Shown here piece after piece: positions 1 through 8,804 of a DNA stretch of 64,000 bases. The position numbers were made by a program, and so were the translations under genes. The DNA comes from Petasospora fabianii (Eukaryota > Ascomycota > Saccharomycetes > Phaffomycetales > Wickerhamomycetaceae): assembly GCA_022641835.1 (NCBI GenBank), contig CP048715.1:930001-994000 (forward strand). The letters are read 5' to 3'. Under the pieces are notes generated by a model, which was not told where the DNA came from, did not search any database, and worked only from the letters and a program-made list of their open reading frames with translations. The stretch's first letter is position 1, and each line of letters opens with the position of its first letter.

Positions 1-2
1 GT

Positions 3-257
3 GTTGGTGATGATGGTCTTGTTGAAGTGTGGAAGCCACACTTTGCCGATGCTGAGGAAGATGAGGAAGAAGAGGAGGAGGAAGAAGAAGAAGAAGAAGA
101 AGAGAAGGAGAAGGAAGAGGAGAAGCCAGAGGAGAAGAAAGAAGGGAAGGAAGAAGAGGTGAAAGAGGAAGAAAAGTCGGAAGAGAAGGAGAAAGAGACT
201 GAAGTCAATGCCGATGAGGACGTTAAGATGGATGATGCCGTTCAAGATGAAAACTAA
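3..257 (+). CDS. 3' end of a gene with a glutamate-rich acidic tail (partial)
   Basis: The reading frame is open from the left edge of the window and ends at TAA 255-257, so only the C-terminus of the protein is visible. The first residues read VGDDGLVEVWKPHFADAE. They are followed by a run of about 20 acidic residues and then a mixed Glu/Lys stretch rich in EEK and KEE, ending KMDDAVQDEN. Such charged tails occur in chaperones, nucleolar and chromatin proteins, but nothing visible names the family. No in-window ATG is a credible start, because the frame continues upstream. The repetitive GAG/GAA/AAG codons make this a low-complexity tract whose length may vary between strains. Confidence 0.7.
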   Translation, partial: VGDDGLVEVWKPHFADAEEDEEEEEEEEEEEEEEKEKEEEKPEEKKEGKEEEVKEEEKSEEKEKETEVNADEDVKMDDAVQDEN

Positions 258-400
258 CTGGGGCTATCCAGAGATTCATGAAGTTTTATGTATTATTATA
301 AGCACCTTTTGAGTTGACTGACAGTTGTAGAATAACAAAAAAAAACTAATAAACAACAACACACTATGATAATATAAACCCTTAACCATCAAACTCTAAC

Positions 401-409
401 AAAAAAAAA
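401..409 (-). terminator. Pol III terminator of tRNA-Glu
   Basis: Nine consecutive A on the + strand give a run of nine T on the minus strand, starting four bases after the tRNA 3' end. This is the expected RNA polymerase III termination signal. Confidence 0.85.
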
Positions 410-413
410 GATA

Positions 414-485
414 TTCCGGTACGGGGAATCGAACCCCGGTCTGCTCGGTGAGAGCGAACTGTGCTAGCCACTACACCATGCCGGA
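414..485 (-). tRNA. tRNA-Glu, anticodon CUC
   Basis: Read on the minus strand, 72 bases fold as a complete cloverleaf. The acceptor stem is TCCGGCA with TACCGGA-type pairing, the D-arm contains AGTGGCTAG, and the anticodon stem GTTCG pairs with CGAGC using one T-G wobble. The T-arm is the classical GGGGTTCGATTCCCC. The seven-base anticodon loop is CTCTCAC, so the anticodon is CTC (genomic 450-452) and the tRNA reads GAG. The overall sequence resembles yeast tRNA-Glu. There is no intron. CCA is not encoded, as is normal in eukaryotes. A T9 terminator follows directly. Confidence 0.95.
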
Positions 486-1037
486 TTGTTATTGGTCAAT
501 TTTGGCTCTCTGTTTCTGCGCTGTAGAGGTTAAGTAGTCACCTTTTCTCTATTTTGATTTTAGCGTTTAATACTTCAGTAATACCCTCTTTGCTTTAATT
601 ATTTATATCAATCGTTAAAGGGCCTGAAGTTCTTGGTGCAATCCTCTCTAGCATTTGGAAGTTTTACTTAACTGTAGTTAGTTTATCCTGATAGTTTTGT
701 CCAAGTTTTTTAAAGTCTCTTTTTATTCCGTAATAATACCCCAACCGGTGTGAAAAATTAGCTTCAAAAAACCTAATTATTTGGTGGATAATTTAGTACT
801 TTTATTAGGCAGTTTAAGTACTCTAAGTGGAGTTATTAAAGTACTACCAATAAAATATAAAGCTAAATGATGATCGGGTTTTTTGCAAACATCCAAACAC
901 CACAGTCGCGCATAATGGAAAGCGCCAAATGCGCTTTCCCCGTCGACGGCGTGAAAAATCGAACAGAGACATATTTAAGGATGAGCTTGTTTTGAACTGG
1001 CAAACCATCGCATTCATTGCTTTCCGATTGTGATCTG

Positions 1038-2615
1038 ATGAGGAGAACAAGTCAGCTTCAAGCCATCACAAAACGACACATTTCCGTGGCGGTGTCTGCG
1101 CCCGCGGCGTCACTAGCATCATTAGCATCAAACGTGGAGACACCCGATCTTCAAGAAACGCCGCAAACTGTATCAGTTGAGAAGTTCATGGGGCTTGTTC
1201 ACAAACCATATGTGGCTAACAAAAGAGTGTATCCACAGCAAAGCTCAATACGGATCACCGAGACACAAGCGGTTGCTGGGGAGTCCATCCGTGAAGCTCT
1301 CATGAATAAGGATTTCAACACGTTGTTCTCATACCTCACAGATATTCGCAAAACTGGTGATTGGACCTCAGTAACAGAAGGGCTTGCACGTCCAGAGATT
1401 TCATTGTTGCTAAGAACACTCATTGATGGACAACTGAAGGAGTTGCAGACTTTGAACTCGTTCAATAACGTTGTGGAGAGGGATGCAATCAGGACTGCCA
1501 AGAAGTCGATCGAAAGAATCATTAACGTGATTGAATCACTTCAATTACAACTGAGACATAGTGGATATGAGTTTTCACCATCTGAGTTAGAACGTCTTTT
1601 AGAGTTTGAGACTTTGAATTACCGTTACAGAGAGGCTTCTAGACTCATTACTTTTATCGAGTCTAAGAGTGCTTGCGATTCTGTTACTTACCACAACCTC
1701 AAATTCAGAGTCCTCTCAAATACAGATCCTGCTCTATGGAAAGTTAACAAAAAGACATTATCACCAGCAGCATATCGTGGAACATTGAAATCCGGTGTCG
1801 CATTCTCTGAACTTCTCTTTGCATTCTCCAAATCATCAGCAAAATTCACACCAAATCTTCAATCACATAAGGAGATTATCGCAGGCTTTGGCCAGTCAGG
1901 GGATCTCACACAGGTTAGGAAACATATTGAACAAGTGTGGGGGATCACATCACACTCTACGACTCCAACGAGACTTGTTCCATCAACGTCTGCTCTATAT
2001 CCAGATATTCAATTACTTACTACGATTGCCAATGTCTTTGGATATAACAAGGCTTCAACTGAAGCCATGAACTATATTATTAACTTCACAAGCCACTACA
2101 AGATTGATACTAAGGACAACACGCATATCTGGAGAGTTCTTGCCCGTATGATTGAGCTCGAACATCAGTCTGACCCTACCACACTTGCCACTGAGTTTAA
2201 CAAGATGTGGGATCTTATGAATTCTCTCAATGCCCGCTTCACGATCGGTCTTTATAACAAACGTTTCAACATCTTTTCAGCAGCTCAAAGGTTGGGCGAT
2301 TTGGCTCAGGATATCCCATTGCTGAAGGAGAAGGCATTGGAAGCTCGTGAAGTGTCACACAAATTGCGTATTCAGAAAGTTCTCACAAAATATCTTAAAG
2401 GTGTTGCATTGGCTGCTTACTCGACTATGGAATATGAGAAGGCTGTTAAGTTCGTTAAGCCTTTCTTTACTAAACACGCTGTGGATAATGTTCATTTGAA
2501 AGAGCTGCTTGATTCGAGAAAGGAAATCGTGACGAAGGTTAAGAAGAGTCGTGAGGAGTTTGCGACTCTGCAGAGACAGTACGATGAAGAGGAAGATGAG
2601 GATTCATTGTGGTAG
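1038..2615 (+). CDS. mitochondrial protein of uncertain identity, possibly an RNA-linked expression factor
   Basis: Protein of 525 residues. The frame extends upstream only to a TTG codon, so the ATG at 1038 is chosen. It gives MRRTSQLQAITKRHISVAVS, a basic, Ser/Thr-rich, acid-free start typical of a mitochondrial presequence. The rest is largely helical, with repeated patterns such as NSFNNVVERDAIRTAKKS and TEAMNYIINFTSHYK, and it ends in the acidic tail DEEEDEDSLW. The long helical body behind a presequence resembles yeast mitochondrial expression factors such as Aep2 and PPR-like proteins, which act on single mitochondrial mRNAs and diverge fast. That assignment is a guess from architecture. 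Mitochondrial targeting is the better supported claim. Confidence 0.75.
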   Translation: MRRTSQLQAITKRHISVAVSAPAASLASLASNVETPDLQETPQTVSVEKFMGLVHKPYVANKRVYPQQSSIRITETQAVAGESIREALMNKDFNTLFSYLTDIRKTGDWTSVTEGLARPEISLLLRTLIDGQLKELQTLNSFNNVVERDAIRTAKKSIERIINVIESLQLQLRHSGYEFSPSELERLLEFETLNYRYREASRLITFIESKSACDSVTYHNLKFRVLSNTDPALWKVNKKTLSPAAYRGTLKSGVAFSELLFAFSKSSAKFTPNLQSHKEIIAGFGQSGDLTQVRKHIEQVWGITSHSTTPTRLVPSTSALYPDIQLLTTIANVFGYNKASTEAMNYIINFTSHYKIDTKDNTHIWRVLARMIELEHQSDPTTLATEFNKMWDLMNSLNARFTIGLYNKRFNIFSAAQRLGDLAQDIPLLKEKALEAREVSHKLRIQKVLTKYLKGVALAAYSTMEYEKAVKFVKPFFTKHAVDNVHLKELLDSRKEIVTKVKKSREEFATLQRQYDEEEDEDSLW

Positions 2616-3150
2616 ATAATATCAATCAAGTAATAGCTATTATGATGATCGTAGAGAAGAATATATGGCGACTCTTGATCAGTGGAAGTTGGTCGCTTAC
2701 GTGTGCCTTTAGAGCTTTAGAGTTTAGCGACGCAGGGGCAACCGTTGCCGTTGGCATTTATCGCCAAGGGGTTTCTGGTTCGAGCCTGGAAAGATACTTT
2801 AATTTCTACTAACAAAAACCAAACAAAAAAAGAAAAGAATAGGCAAAGGGCAACAAAAAAAGGACTGGGCACACAACACACGCGGCCGCACCACGCATGC
2901 ACACACACGATCGTCCCGCAGTCGTTTCTTATCGCACAGGGCATTGCCCAGGCCGGTGACGGGTGGAAAGATTGGGGAGTTGCGTTTGAATATTATCACG
3001 TGGAGAGAGGCAATACACAATCTCTCCTGATACTCTAGACATCTATGTCACCTGATGAATACCTCCCTCTGTCGCAAGATCTAGTCGGCGATAAGAAGCG
3101 ATTACGAGTAGACAAAAAAAAAGGTGTCAAACAACAAATAAGGGTTCACC

Positions 3151-3169
3151 GGGATCTTCCAAAGATCCC
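3151..3169. repeat. inverted repeat (8-bp stem, 3-base loop)
   Basis: GGGATCTT, a CCA spacer, then AAGATCCC: a perfect stem about 390 bp before the carrier ATG. It may be a dyad binding site or an RNA hairpin. The sequence alone does not decide. Confidence 0.7.
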
Positions 3170-3186
3170 ACCCGGAGACGCCCACA

Positions 3187-3226
3187 GCAAATGCCAACAA
3201 ATACGGGCAAATGCCAGCAAATGTCT
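3187..3226. repeat. tandem pair of 20-base imperfect repeats
   Basis: GCAAATGCCAACAAATACGG is followed directly by GCAAATGCCAGCAAATGTCT; 16 of 20 positions match. The pair lies about 330 bp upstream of the mitochondrial carrier start. Confidence 0.7.
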
Positions 3227-3554
3227 GAGGATAACCAAGGGGAGTTCCTACTATGCGCCCAATCCGCGAGCCGGCCACCATGAGCGGTTTTTCTGTTGAG
3301 CCGCAAAAGCTGTCAGCAAGCTGCAAGTGTAGCCGATCAGCGGCCAAGGCGCTCGCTCCGCGATGCTTCTTGCGGTTTTGTTGATGGCTCAAGCAGAGAT
3401 GCACACCAGCGAAGGTGTTTTGCAACTTTTTTTTTATACCGTGGCGTGTCCTCTCACTCTCTTGTCACTCTTTCTTCTCCTGTAGCTATAGAAGGTACTC
3501 TATCACCTGTATCTGTCTAGTCATAAAGTTTTCCTCGAACTATCTATCGAAAAG

Positions 3555-4478
3555 ATGACCGAGGAGCTTATGTTTGTTGAGGAGCTCACCTTCATTAGTC
3601 CGCACGCACATGAAGCCAGCACACGCGACCCACTCAGGGTGGCAAAGGACGTGTTTGCCGGTGTCATGGGAGGTGTCGCTCAAGTCCTAGTTGGTCAACC
3701 TTTCGATACTGCAAAAGTCAGGCTTCAATCCGATGCTGTGGGTCGGTATAACGGCATGCTGGACGTGTCCCGCTCACTTATCAAGGAAGAAGGAGCCCTA
3801 GCTTTCTACAAGGGTACAATGGCACCTCTCGTTGGTGTTGGAATTTGCACATCGATCCAATTCGCCGTTAACGAATACATGAAACGTATTGTCTTTGGTA
3901 CATCCCACACAGAGAGACTTAAGCCATGGCAGTATTACATCGCTGGTACAGCTGCAGGCTTTGCCAATGCAGTAGTGGCATCTCCAGTTGAACACATCAG
4001 ATCCAGGCTTCAGATGCAAATCACAGGGAACACCAGTGCAATAGCAATGTTACGTGCTGTTTACCAAAAGGCTGGATTAGCACATGGTGTCATGAGAGGT
4101 TATCTACCAACTTTAATGCGTGGCCTCGGTACTGGTATCTATTTCATGTCATTTGAGCAGTTCGTTCAGTTTGACATCTCACACAATAACATCCTCAGAG
4201 AGGATATCCCAGGTTGGAAAATGTGCTTATACGGTGGTATTGCCGGTAACTGTATGTGGGCTGCCTCTTACCCAATTGACTTCATCAAGACAAAACTTCA
4301 GACAGATTCTCTTGATACTCCAAAATACCGTGGTATTAAGGACGTCATCTCTGCAGTTTATAACGCTAGAGGTATCAGAGGCTTCTTTAAAGGTTTCGTT
4401 CCAACAATGTTGAGAGCTGCACCAGCTAATGCGGCAACTTTCTACGCCTTTGAATTAGCAATCAGAGCCATGGGTTGA
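3555..4478 (+). CDS. YMC1: mitochondrial carrier, YMC1/YMC2 type
   Basis: 307-residue member of the mitochondrial carrier (SLC25) family, located in the inner membrane. Three repeats of about 100 residues are visible, each with the P-x-D/E-x-x-K/R signature: QPFDTAKVR (P49), SPVEHIRSR in the middle repeat and YPIDFIKTK in the third. The flanks AGVMGGVAQVLVGQPFD, FYKGTMAPLVGVG and FFKGFVPTMLRAAPAN match yeast Ymc1/Ymc2 closely. Those proteins are linked to oleate and glutamate metabolism and to glycine or other amino-acid transport. The substrate is inferred from the family. Other amino-acid or acylcarnitine carriers are near relatives, so the paralogue name is less certain than the family. 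The ATG at 3555 gives a normal-length protein. Confidence 0.9.
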   Translation: MTEELMFVEELTFISPHAHEASTRDPLRVAKDVFAGVMGGVAQVLVGQPFDTAKVRLQSDAVGRYNGMLDVSRSLIKEEGALAFYKGTMAPLVGVGICTSIQFAVNEYMKRIVFGTSHTERLKPWQYYIAGTAAGFANAVVASPVEHIRSRLQMQITGNTSAIAMLRAVYQKAGLAHGVMRGYLPTLMRGLGTGIYFMSFEQFVQFDISHNNILREDIPGWKMCLYGGIAGNCMWAASYPIDFIKTKLQTDSLDTPKYRGIKDVISAVYNARGIRGFFKGFVPTMLRAAPANAATFYAFELAIRAMG

Positions 4479-4842
4479 TGCCCTAAGTTTTGACTTCCAC
4501 ATTACACATATTTCAGTTCCCCCACCCCTTGACCTTTAACGATGATTGACGACGATGAGATGTTCCTTGTTATTCCAGTTTTTGATTTTTCTCCTCTTGC
4601 ATTCATGTTCCACTAAAAAGCACCAATATAAACGTTACGATGATGATCCTCATATTATCAGCTCACTAGTCGTTTGATCTTTGATGATGCCCACGTTAAT
4701 TTTTATTGACAAGAATAGAGTGTTCATATTCAGAACAAGACATGATTTTATAATACGTATTGTATATTGCAGTAGTAGTATTACAGGTTAATAGATTCTC
4801 TTACTACATTTGACACGACTAAACGATACGTATACTGTTCAT
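4479..4842. other. convergent 3' intergenic region
   Basis: 364 bases between the carrier and ARO7, which converge. The stretch is AT-rich, holds the 3' ends of both transcripts, and shows no gene. Confidence 0.6.
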
Positions 4843-5631
4843 CTAACTCTGCTCAGGCTCATCCTCCAATCTTCTCAGTAGATAGTCAACCTCAACTTTC
4901 TTAGTCAAAGGGATAACCCAATCCTTGTAAATCTTGGCCAAGTATTCAGCATTTACTTTACCCTGCTGGTTCTCTGCAAGCTTCAGTGTTGGATCAGTAC
5001 CGTAGACTTGAGCCTTAGTGACAAGTCTTTCCAAGATCTTGGCCTCAACGGCGGAATTGGTGATAGCAGCATCGATACCAGCAACGTCTTTCTTCTTGAT
5101 CAACGCTGTGAAAAGCTCTTTCTCATTTTGGTATTTTGCCTCAGCGACAAACTTACCAAAATGAATTCTTCTCGAGAGGGCTTGCAAGTTATCAATGTCA
5201 CACACGGTACACGATCCCAAATTCTCTGGCTGTTCACCTTCACCCGCGGAGATGAGTGGAACGATGTGTTCAAGGTAGACCTCCTTGATTAAGGAGTTGA
5301 TGTTGACCTCATCAGCGTATGAGGCCAAAATCTTTGGGTAATTGATTGATGGCAAGAGTGGCTCTTTCAACTGATCTGGGAAGAACGGCACTTCATCTGG
5401 GGACTCAAAGCGACGCACTTGGGAATGCACTTTCTCAAGTTCAACATGGGACCAATCCAAGAAAGAACCGTCAAAGTTTGGGATATTGAATTTGTTGCGC
5501 TCGTAAACGGAGGGACAAGTACAAAACTGTGAGCGTTCAATGAAGTTGAAGATGATGGTGTCCTCCATTCGCACGAGGGCATCACGAATGTTTTGCAAGT
5601 CCAGTACAGACTCAGGCTTAAGGAAGTCCAT
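4843..5631 (-). CDS. ARO7: chorismate mutase
   Basis: 262 residues, close to the 256 of S. cerevisiae Aro7. The enzyme converts chorismate to prephenate, the branch step to phenylalanine and tyrosine, and in yeast it is an allosteric dimer activated by Trp and inhibited by Tyr. The N-terminus MDFLKPESVLDLQNIRDALV is almost that of the yeast enzyme and carries the active-site Arg of QNIRD. Downstream, RRFESPDEVPFFPDQ, LSRRIHFGKFVAEAK (active-site Arg and Lys), ITNSAVEAKILERL and VIPLTKKVEVDYLLRRLE (active-site Thr and Glu near the end) are conserved. The protein is all-helical. A TGACTC element lies 110 bp upstream. Confidence 0.97.
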   Translation of the reverse strand: MDFLKPESVLDLQNIRDALVRMEDTIIFNFIERSQFCTCPSVYERNKFNIPNFDGSFLDWSHVELEKVHSQVRRFESPDEVPFFPDQLKEPLLPSINYPKILASYADEVNINSLIKEVYLEHIVPLISAGEGEQPENLGSCTVCDIDNLQALSRRIHFGKFVAEAKYQNEKELFTALIKKKDVAGIDAAITNSAVEAKILERLVTKAQVYGTDPTLKLAENQQGKVNAEYLAKIYKDWVIPLTKKVEVDYLLRRLEDEPEQS

Positions 5632-5947
5632 TATGTACTTGATAAAGATGTGGATGACAGTGAGGGCAAACGTGGGTGACAGGACAAGAGAAGACGGATA
5701 AGGAGGAGGTTGAAGGATAGAAACTCTCGTCCGCGCGTTGGAGTCACAAGGCGTCGCGAAGTCCCTAGTCCCGTCGCTAACCGATGAAGGATCCCCTTAG
5801 CTTCTTTCTAATGGGAATATAGTCTTTGGAAATTATGTGTTTATTGTTAAGTCATGAGTAAATCGTATCCATATTCCATCCCCCCAGAAAAAGAGGTCGT
5901 TATCGTAGCAACCGTTGAAAGTTGCTGTGGGTTCTGTGTGTGGTATC
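5632..5947. other. ARO7 promoter region
   Basis: 316 bases between the 5' end of ARO7 and the 3' end of JID1, both on the minus strand. The part next to ARO7 is GC-richer and contains a GCN4-type site. No gene is seen. Confidence 0.6.
5741..5746 (-). promoter_or_regulatory. possible GCN4 site (TGACTC) before ARO7
   Basis: On the minus strand the sequence reads GTGACTCC about 110 bp upstream of the ARO7 ATG. TGACTC is the core of the Gcn4 amino-acid starvation element. One copy of a six-base motif is weak evidence, though the position and pathway fit. Confidence 0.4.
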
Positions 5948-6847
5948 TTAGTGTTCAGCACCCATCACTTCCTTTACAAGTGCTTCGTTCTCACGAGCAC
6001 TCCGGTCAAGTACATGCTGCTCCCTATACAATCCAAAAGTTCTGAACCATAAGAATCTTCTGATTCTGCTTATTCTAGAATCATCCAACCCATAGTTGAA
6101 ATAAGCCGACACCAAATCGGCCTCACATGTATCATGCATCTTTTGTCTAGCAATCAACGTCTCTTCCATGTTATTCAAGAACCACCAACCTTGGACAGCT
6201 GCACCAGAGACCATGAATAACACAATAAGCGCCAGCGCCTTCATCTTATCTGGTCTGAGAGCCGGATCACTCATGTCTTTCAAGTCTCTGTAATCCTCCC
6301 AGCCACTTGCATTCCAATATCTGTGATCATTCATGTTGTAAGCCATAGTTGATGAGCTGTAAGTTGGTCTTACACCACCGTTGAATAAGTTTGATGGATT
6401 GTTACCCCAGCCGACCTTGTGTTGGTCATACATGCTTTTTTTCCGTGGATCTTTCAACAACTGATACGCCTCCGTCACAAGTTTGAACCTCTCGTCTTTG
6501 TGATCATCTGTGAGGATAGAACCCTTATGATCGCTCAAGACGTTATTTGTAGATAAGTCCGGATGGTAAAGTTTGGCTACTTCAAAGTATTTCTTCTTGA
6601 GTTGCTTCTTATCAAACTCATTTGGCTTGATGTTGAGTACGTCGTAAGGCGATGGATTGCGATGCTGAGGCCACTCCTTGTGGAAATGTGGGCCTTCGTT
6701 GTCGAAAGGTGGCACCGATGATGCATGACGACGTGTCAAAATGATCGATGATGATAGATAAGGTCTGGTGAAAGAGGTTGGTAATGTCTTTGAGAGAGGC
6801 GAAAGGGGTGTTCTCCGCAGTGCCCTGATAGTAGGGGCAGATGGCAT
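5948..6847 (-). CDS. JID1: mitochondrial J-domain co-chaperone
   Basis: 299 residues, close to the 301 of yeast Jid1, an Hsp40-like protein of the mitochondrial inner membrane. The N-terminus (MPSAPTIRALRRTPLSPLSK, followed by RRHASS) is basic and looks like a presequence. The J domain covers about residues 65-145: PSPYDVLNIKPNEF, then the HPD motif in AKLYHPDLS, then FKLVTEAYQLLKDPRKKSMYD. One hydrophobic segment, MKALALIVLFMVSGAAVQGW, forms a single transmembrane span at about residues 205-225. J proteins stimulate the Hsp70 ATPase. The partner here would be a mitochondrial Hsp70, by inference. The gene diverges from SMK1. Confidence 0.85.
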   Translation of the reverse strand: MPSAPTIRALRRTPLSPLSKTLPTSFTRPYLSSSIILTRRHASSVPPFDNEGPHFHKEWPQHRNPSPYDVLNIKPNEFDKKQLKKKYFEVAKLYHPDLSTNNVLSDHKGSILTDDHKDERFKLVTEAYQLLKDPRKKSMYDQHKVGWGNNPSNLFNGGVRPTYSSSTMAYNMNDHRYWNASGWEDYRDLKDMSDPALRPDKMKALALIVLFMVSGAAVQGWWFLNNMEETLIARQKMHDTCEADLVSAYFNYGLDDSRISRIRRFLWFRTFGLYREQHVLDRSARENEALVKEVMGAEH

Positions 6848-7312
6848 GGATGAGGGAAGCTGTGGCGTTTGGATCTTGGAGTTGTCGGGTACACGTAGAA
6901 GCCACAGTTATTTCGAGCCAGAAGTGTAATGAATTTGTTCACAGTGCAAATTTGGGGGATCGGGCTCTGGTTTGCTTAAGATAGTTAAATCAAAATGGGT
7001 TTGAGGTGTGCCACTATGCGGGCTTTGGTGACGTACGTGCCTGCATATTCCGAGGACATATCAGGTGACCTAACAAACCCTCGGATCTCAGGTATGGTAG
7101 GGGCACTGAGGTACTCTTCTAGTTTCTCTTCTCTGACACAAAGCCATGGAGATTGGGATCGTAGTTAGCTCTAAAAGCTTTGAAAAAGGCATTAACGAAA
7201 ATGCTAAAGGATATTATAGGTACTACAGCTGGTTTCATTTGCCGGTGATTCATCCGCTGTCCATCTATCCTTACTGTTACACCACTCAGCGCACCAGTGA
7301 GGTCCTTTCATC
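6848..7312. other. divergent promoter region JID1/SMK1
   Basis: 465 bases shared by two divergent genes. A short in-frame-looking stretch before SMK1 does not belong to the kinase. No clear middle-sporulation element was found; CACAAAG at about 7137 is only a near match. Confidence 0.6.
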
Positions 7313-8536
7313 ATGGCACGCGTCTTGGGAGATAACCAGAACATTGTCAACGTCTCGAACTCATTTAATGAGCATGCACCAAAACTGGAGTTTTACAGAC
7401 ACTACCAGGCAAAGCACAGCGACTACGTAACTTACGAAGATGCAGGGCTCTACATTCAATCACGCTATCGTTTCAATGGTCAATTAGGGAAAGGTTCATA
7501 CGGTGTTGTTTGTGCCTTGACTGATCACTCTGTTAAGGGTAAGCCAATTCCACTTGCAGTAAAGAAGATCACTGATATCTTCAAGATGGACATATTGCTG
7601 AAGAGAACCCTCAGGGAGTTAAAGTTGATGCGCTTCTTCCGAGGTCACAGAAATATCATCAATCTTCTTGATTTGGATATGATCACTATCAAGCCCTATG
7701 AAGGTCTTTACTGCTTCCAGGAGTTGGCTAATTATGACTTGTCCAAGGTAATAAACGCTCACGTCCAGCTTTCTGAGTTCCACATTCAAAGCTTCACCTA
7801 TCAGATCTTGTGCGGCTTGAAGTATATCCATTCTGCAGATGTCATTCATAGAGACTTGAAGCCAGGAAACATCTTGGTTACTGGCCAGGGATGTCTCAAG
7901 ATTGGCGACTTTGGATTGGCAAGAGGTATCAATCCTAAGTTCATGTCATCAAATCACCATTCTATCACAAATTACGTTGCGACAAGGTGGTACCGAGCCC
8001 CTGAACTATTAATGAGCCAGAGGAATTATACAAAGGCTATCGACATGTGGGCCGTTGGATGTATACTCGGTGAGCTTTATGGAAGACAACCACTCTTCCC
8101 AGGCAAGCATCATAACTCACAGATATACGAGATCTTGAAAATTATGGGGACTCCATCCAGGGACATTGCGATGAAATATGGTAACGAACATGCACTGACC
8201 ATCCTTCTCCATGGCAGGAAATTCAGAGCCATGCGCTGGCACGATATATATCCAGGAGCTTCAGATGCAGCACTTGATCTTTTATCTCGTCTCTTGTGCT
8301 GGGATGCAGATGTCCGATTCACAGTGGATCAGGCCATTAGACATAATTTCTTGAGCTCTGTCAAGGATGAAAGCGAGGAAATGTCTTCATCTGATACATT
8401 CGACTTCACTTTTGAGAATCAGGCAGTAACAGTGAAAGATTTTGTACTTTTACTCCATGAGGAGGTTCAGTCTTTCAGACGTGAGGTGAGAGGGACCAAT
8501 GTTTATAATATTAGCAAGAAGATACGCTCACCCTGA
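7313..8536 (+). CDS. SMK1: sporulation MAP kinase
   Basis: 407-residue MAP kinase. Visible motifs are the glycine loop LGKGSYGVV, the catalytic lysine in LAVKK (K84), the catalytic loop VIHRDLKPGN (D181), DFGLA, and the activation loop ITNYVATRWYRAPE. The phospho-acceptor motif is T219-N-Y221. TNY instead of the usual TEY or TGY is the hallmark of Smk1, which in S. cerevisiae controls spore-wall assembly after meiosis and is activated by Cak1 and Ssp2. The C-terminal FDFTFENQAVTVKDFVLLLHEEVQ also matches the yeast protein. Slt2 and the other MAP kinases are less likely because they carry TEY, TGY or KxY. This implies, but does not prove, a sporulation programme in the organism. Confidence 0.93.
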   Translation: MARVLGDNQNIVNVSNSFNEHAPKLEFYRHYQAKHSDYVTYEDAGLYIQSRYRFNGQLGKGSYGVVCALTDHSVKGKPIPLAVKKITDIFKMDILLKRTLRELKLMRFFRGHRNIINLLDLDMITIKPYEGLYCFQELANYDLSKVINAHVQLSEFHIQSFTYQILCGLKYIHSADVIHRDLKPGNILVTGQGCLKIGDFGLARGINPKFMSSNHHSITNYVATRWYRAPELLMSQRNYTKAIDMWAVGCILGELYGRQPLFPGKHHNSQIYEILKIMGTPSRDIAMKYGNEHALTILLHGRKFRAMRWHDIYPGASDAALDLLSRLLCWDADVRFTVDQAIRHNFLSSVKDESEEMSSSDTFDFTFENQAVTVKDFVLLLHEEVQSFRREVRGTNVYNISKKIRSP

Positions 8537-8804
8537 AAGAGGTTCTTTTATCAGTTGTTATCGGTAACAAACACTATAAAAGGATAAAATGGATAACAAA
8601 GAAAGTAGTTGATGTAAAAGGAATGTAATAAACAAGAATACAAAACAATAGGAAAATATCCCGAAAGGAAACTCAATCGTGGGACAAAGGGTGGTAAATA
8701 GGACAGCATTTAGCATAGCAATACAGTGTGGACGAAGTAAATATAGTACACCGAAAGCAAAGAGAACAGAATACAGATAACTAACGATCGATCTGCGTGG
8801 TTAA

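Larger units (their letters stand above)
258..1037. other. intergenic region with tRNA-Glu
   Basis: 780 bases lie between the acidic-tail gene and the next CDS. Apart from the tRNA-Glu and its terminator, the stretch is AT-rich and no open frame looks like a gene. The part just before 1038 serves as the promoter and leader of the mitochondrial-protein gene. Confidence 0.6.
2616..3554. other. long intergenic region upstream of the YMC-type carrier
   Basis: 939 bases with no convincing gene. They hold a CACGTG E-box (2997-3002), a perfect 8-bp hairpin GGGATCTT-CCA-AAGATCCC (3151-3169), and two adjacent 20-base imperfect copies starting GCAAATGCCA (3187-3226). Short open frames on both strands here lack family resemblance and overlap each other. 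Confidence 0.6.

Noticed and set aside
61-110. GAG/GAA run read as a non-coding microsatellite
   Set aside because: It lies inside an open frame that continues from the window edge and ends at a stop after a charged tail, so a coding acidic tract is the better reading.
7130-7142. Middle-sporulation element before SMK1 (CACAAAG)
   Set aside because: The consensus needs A or T at the last position. This is only a near match and a single copy.
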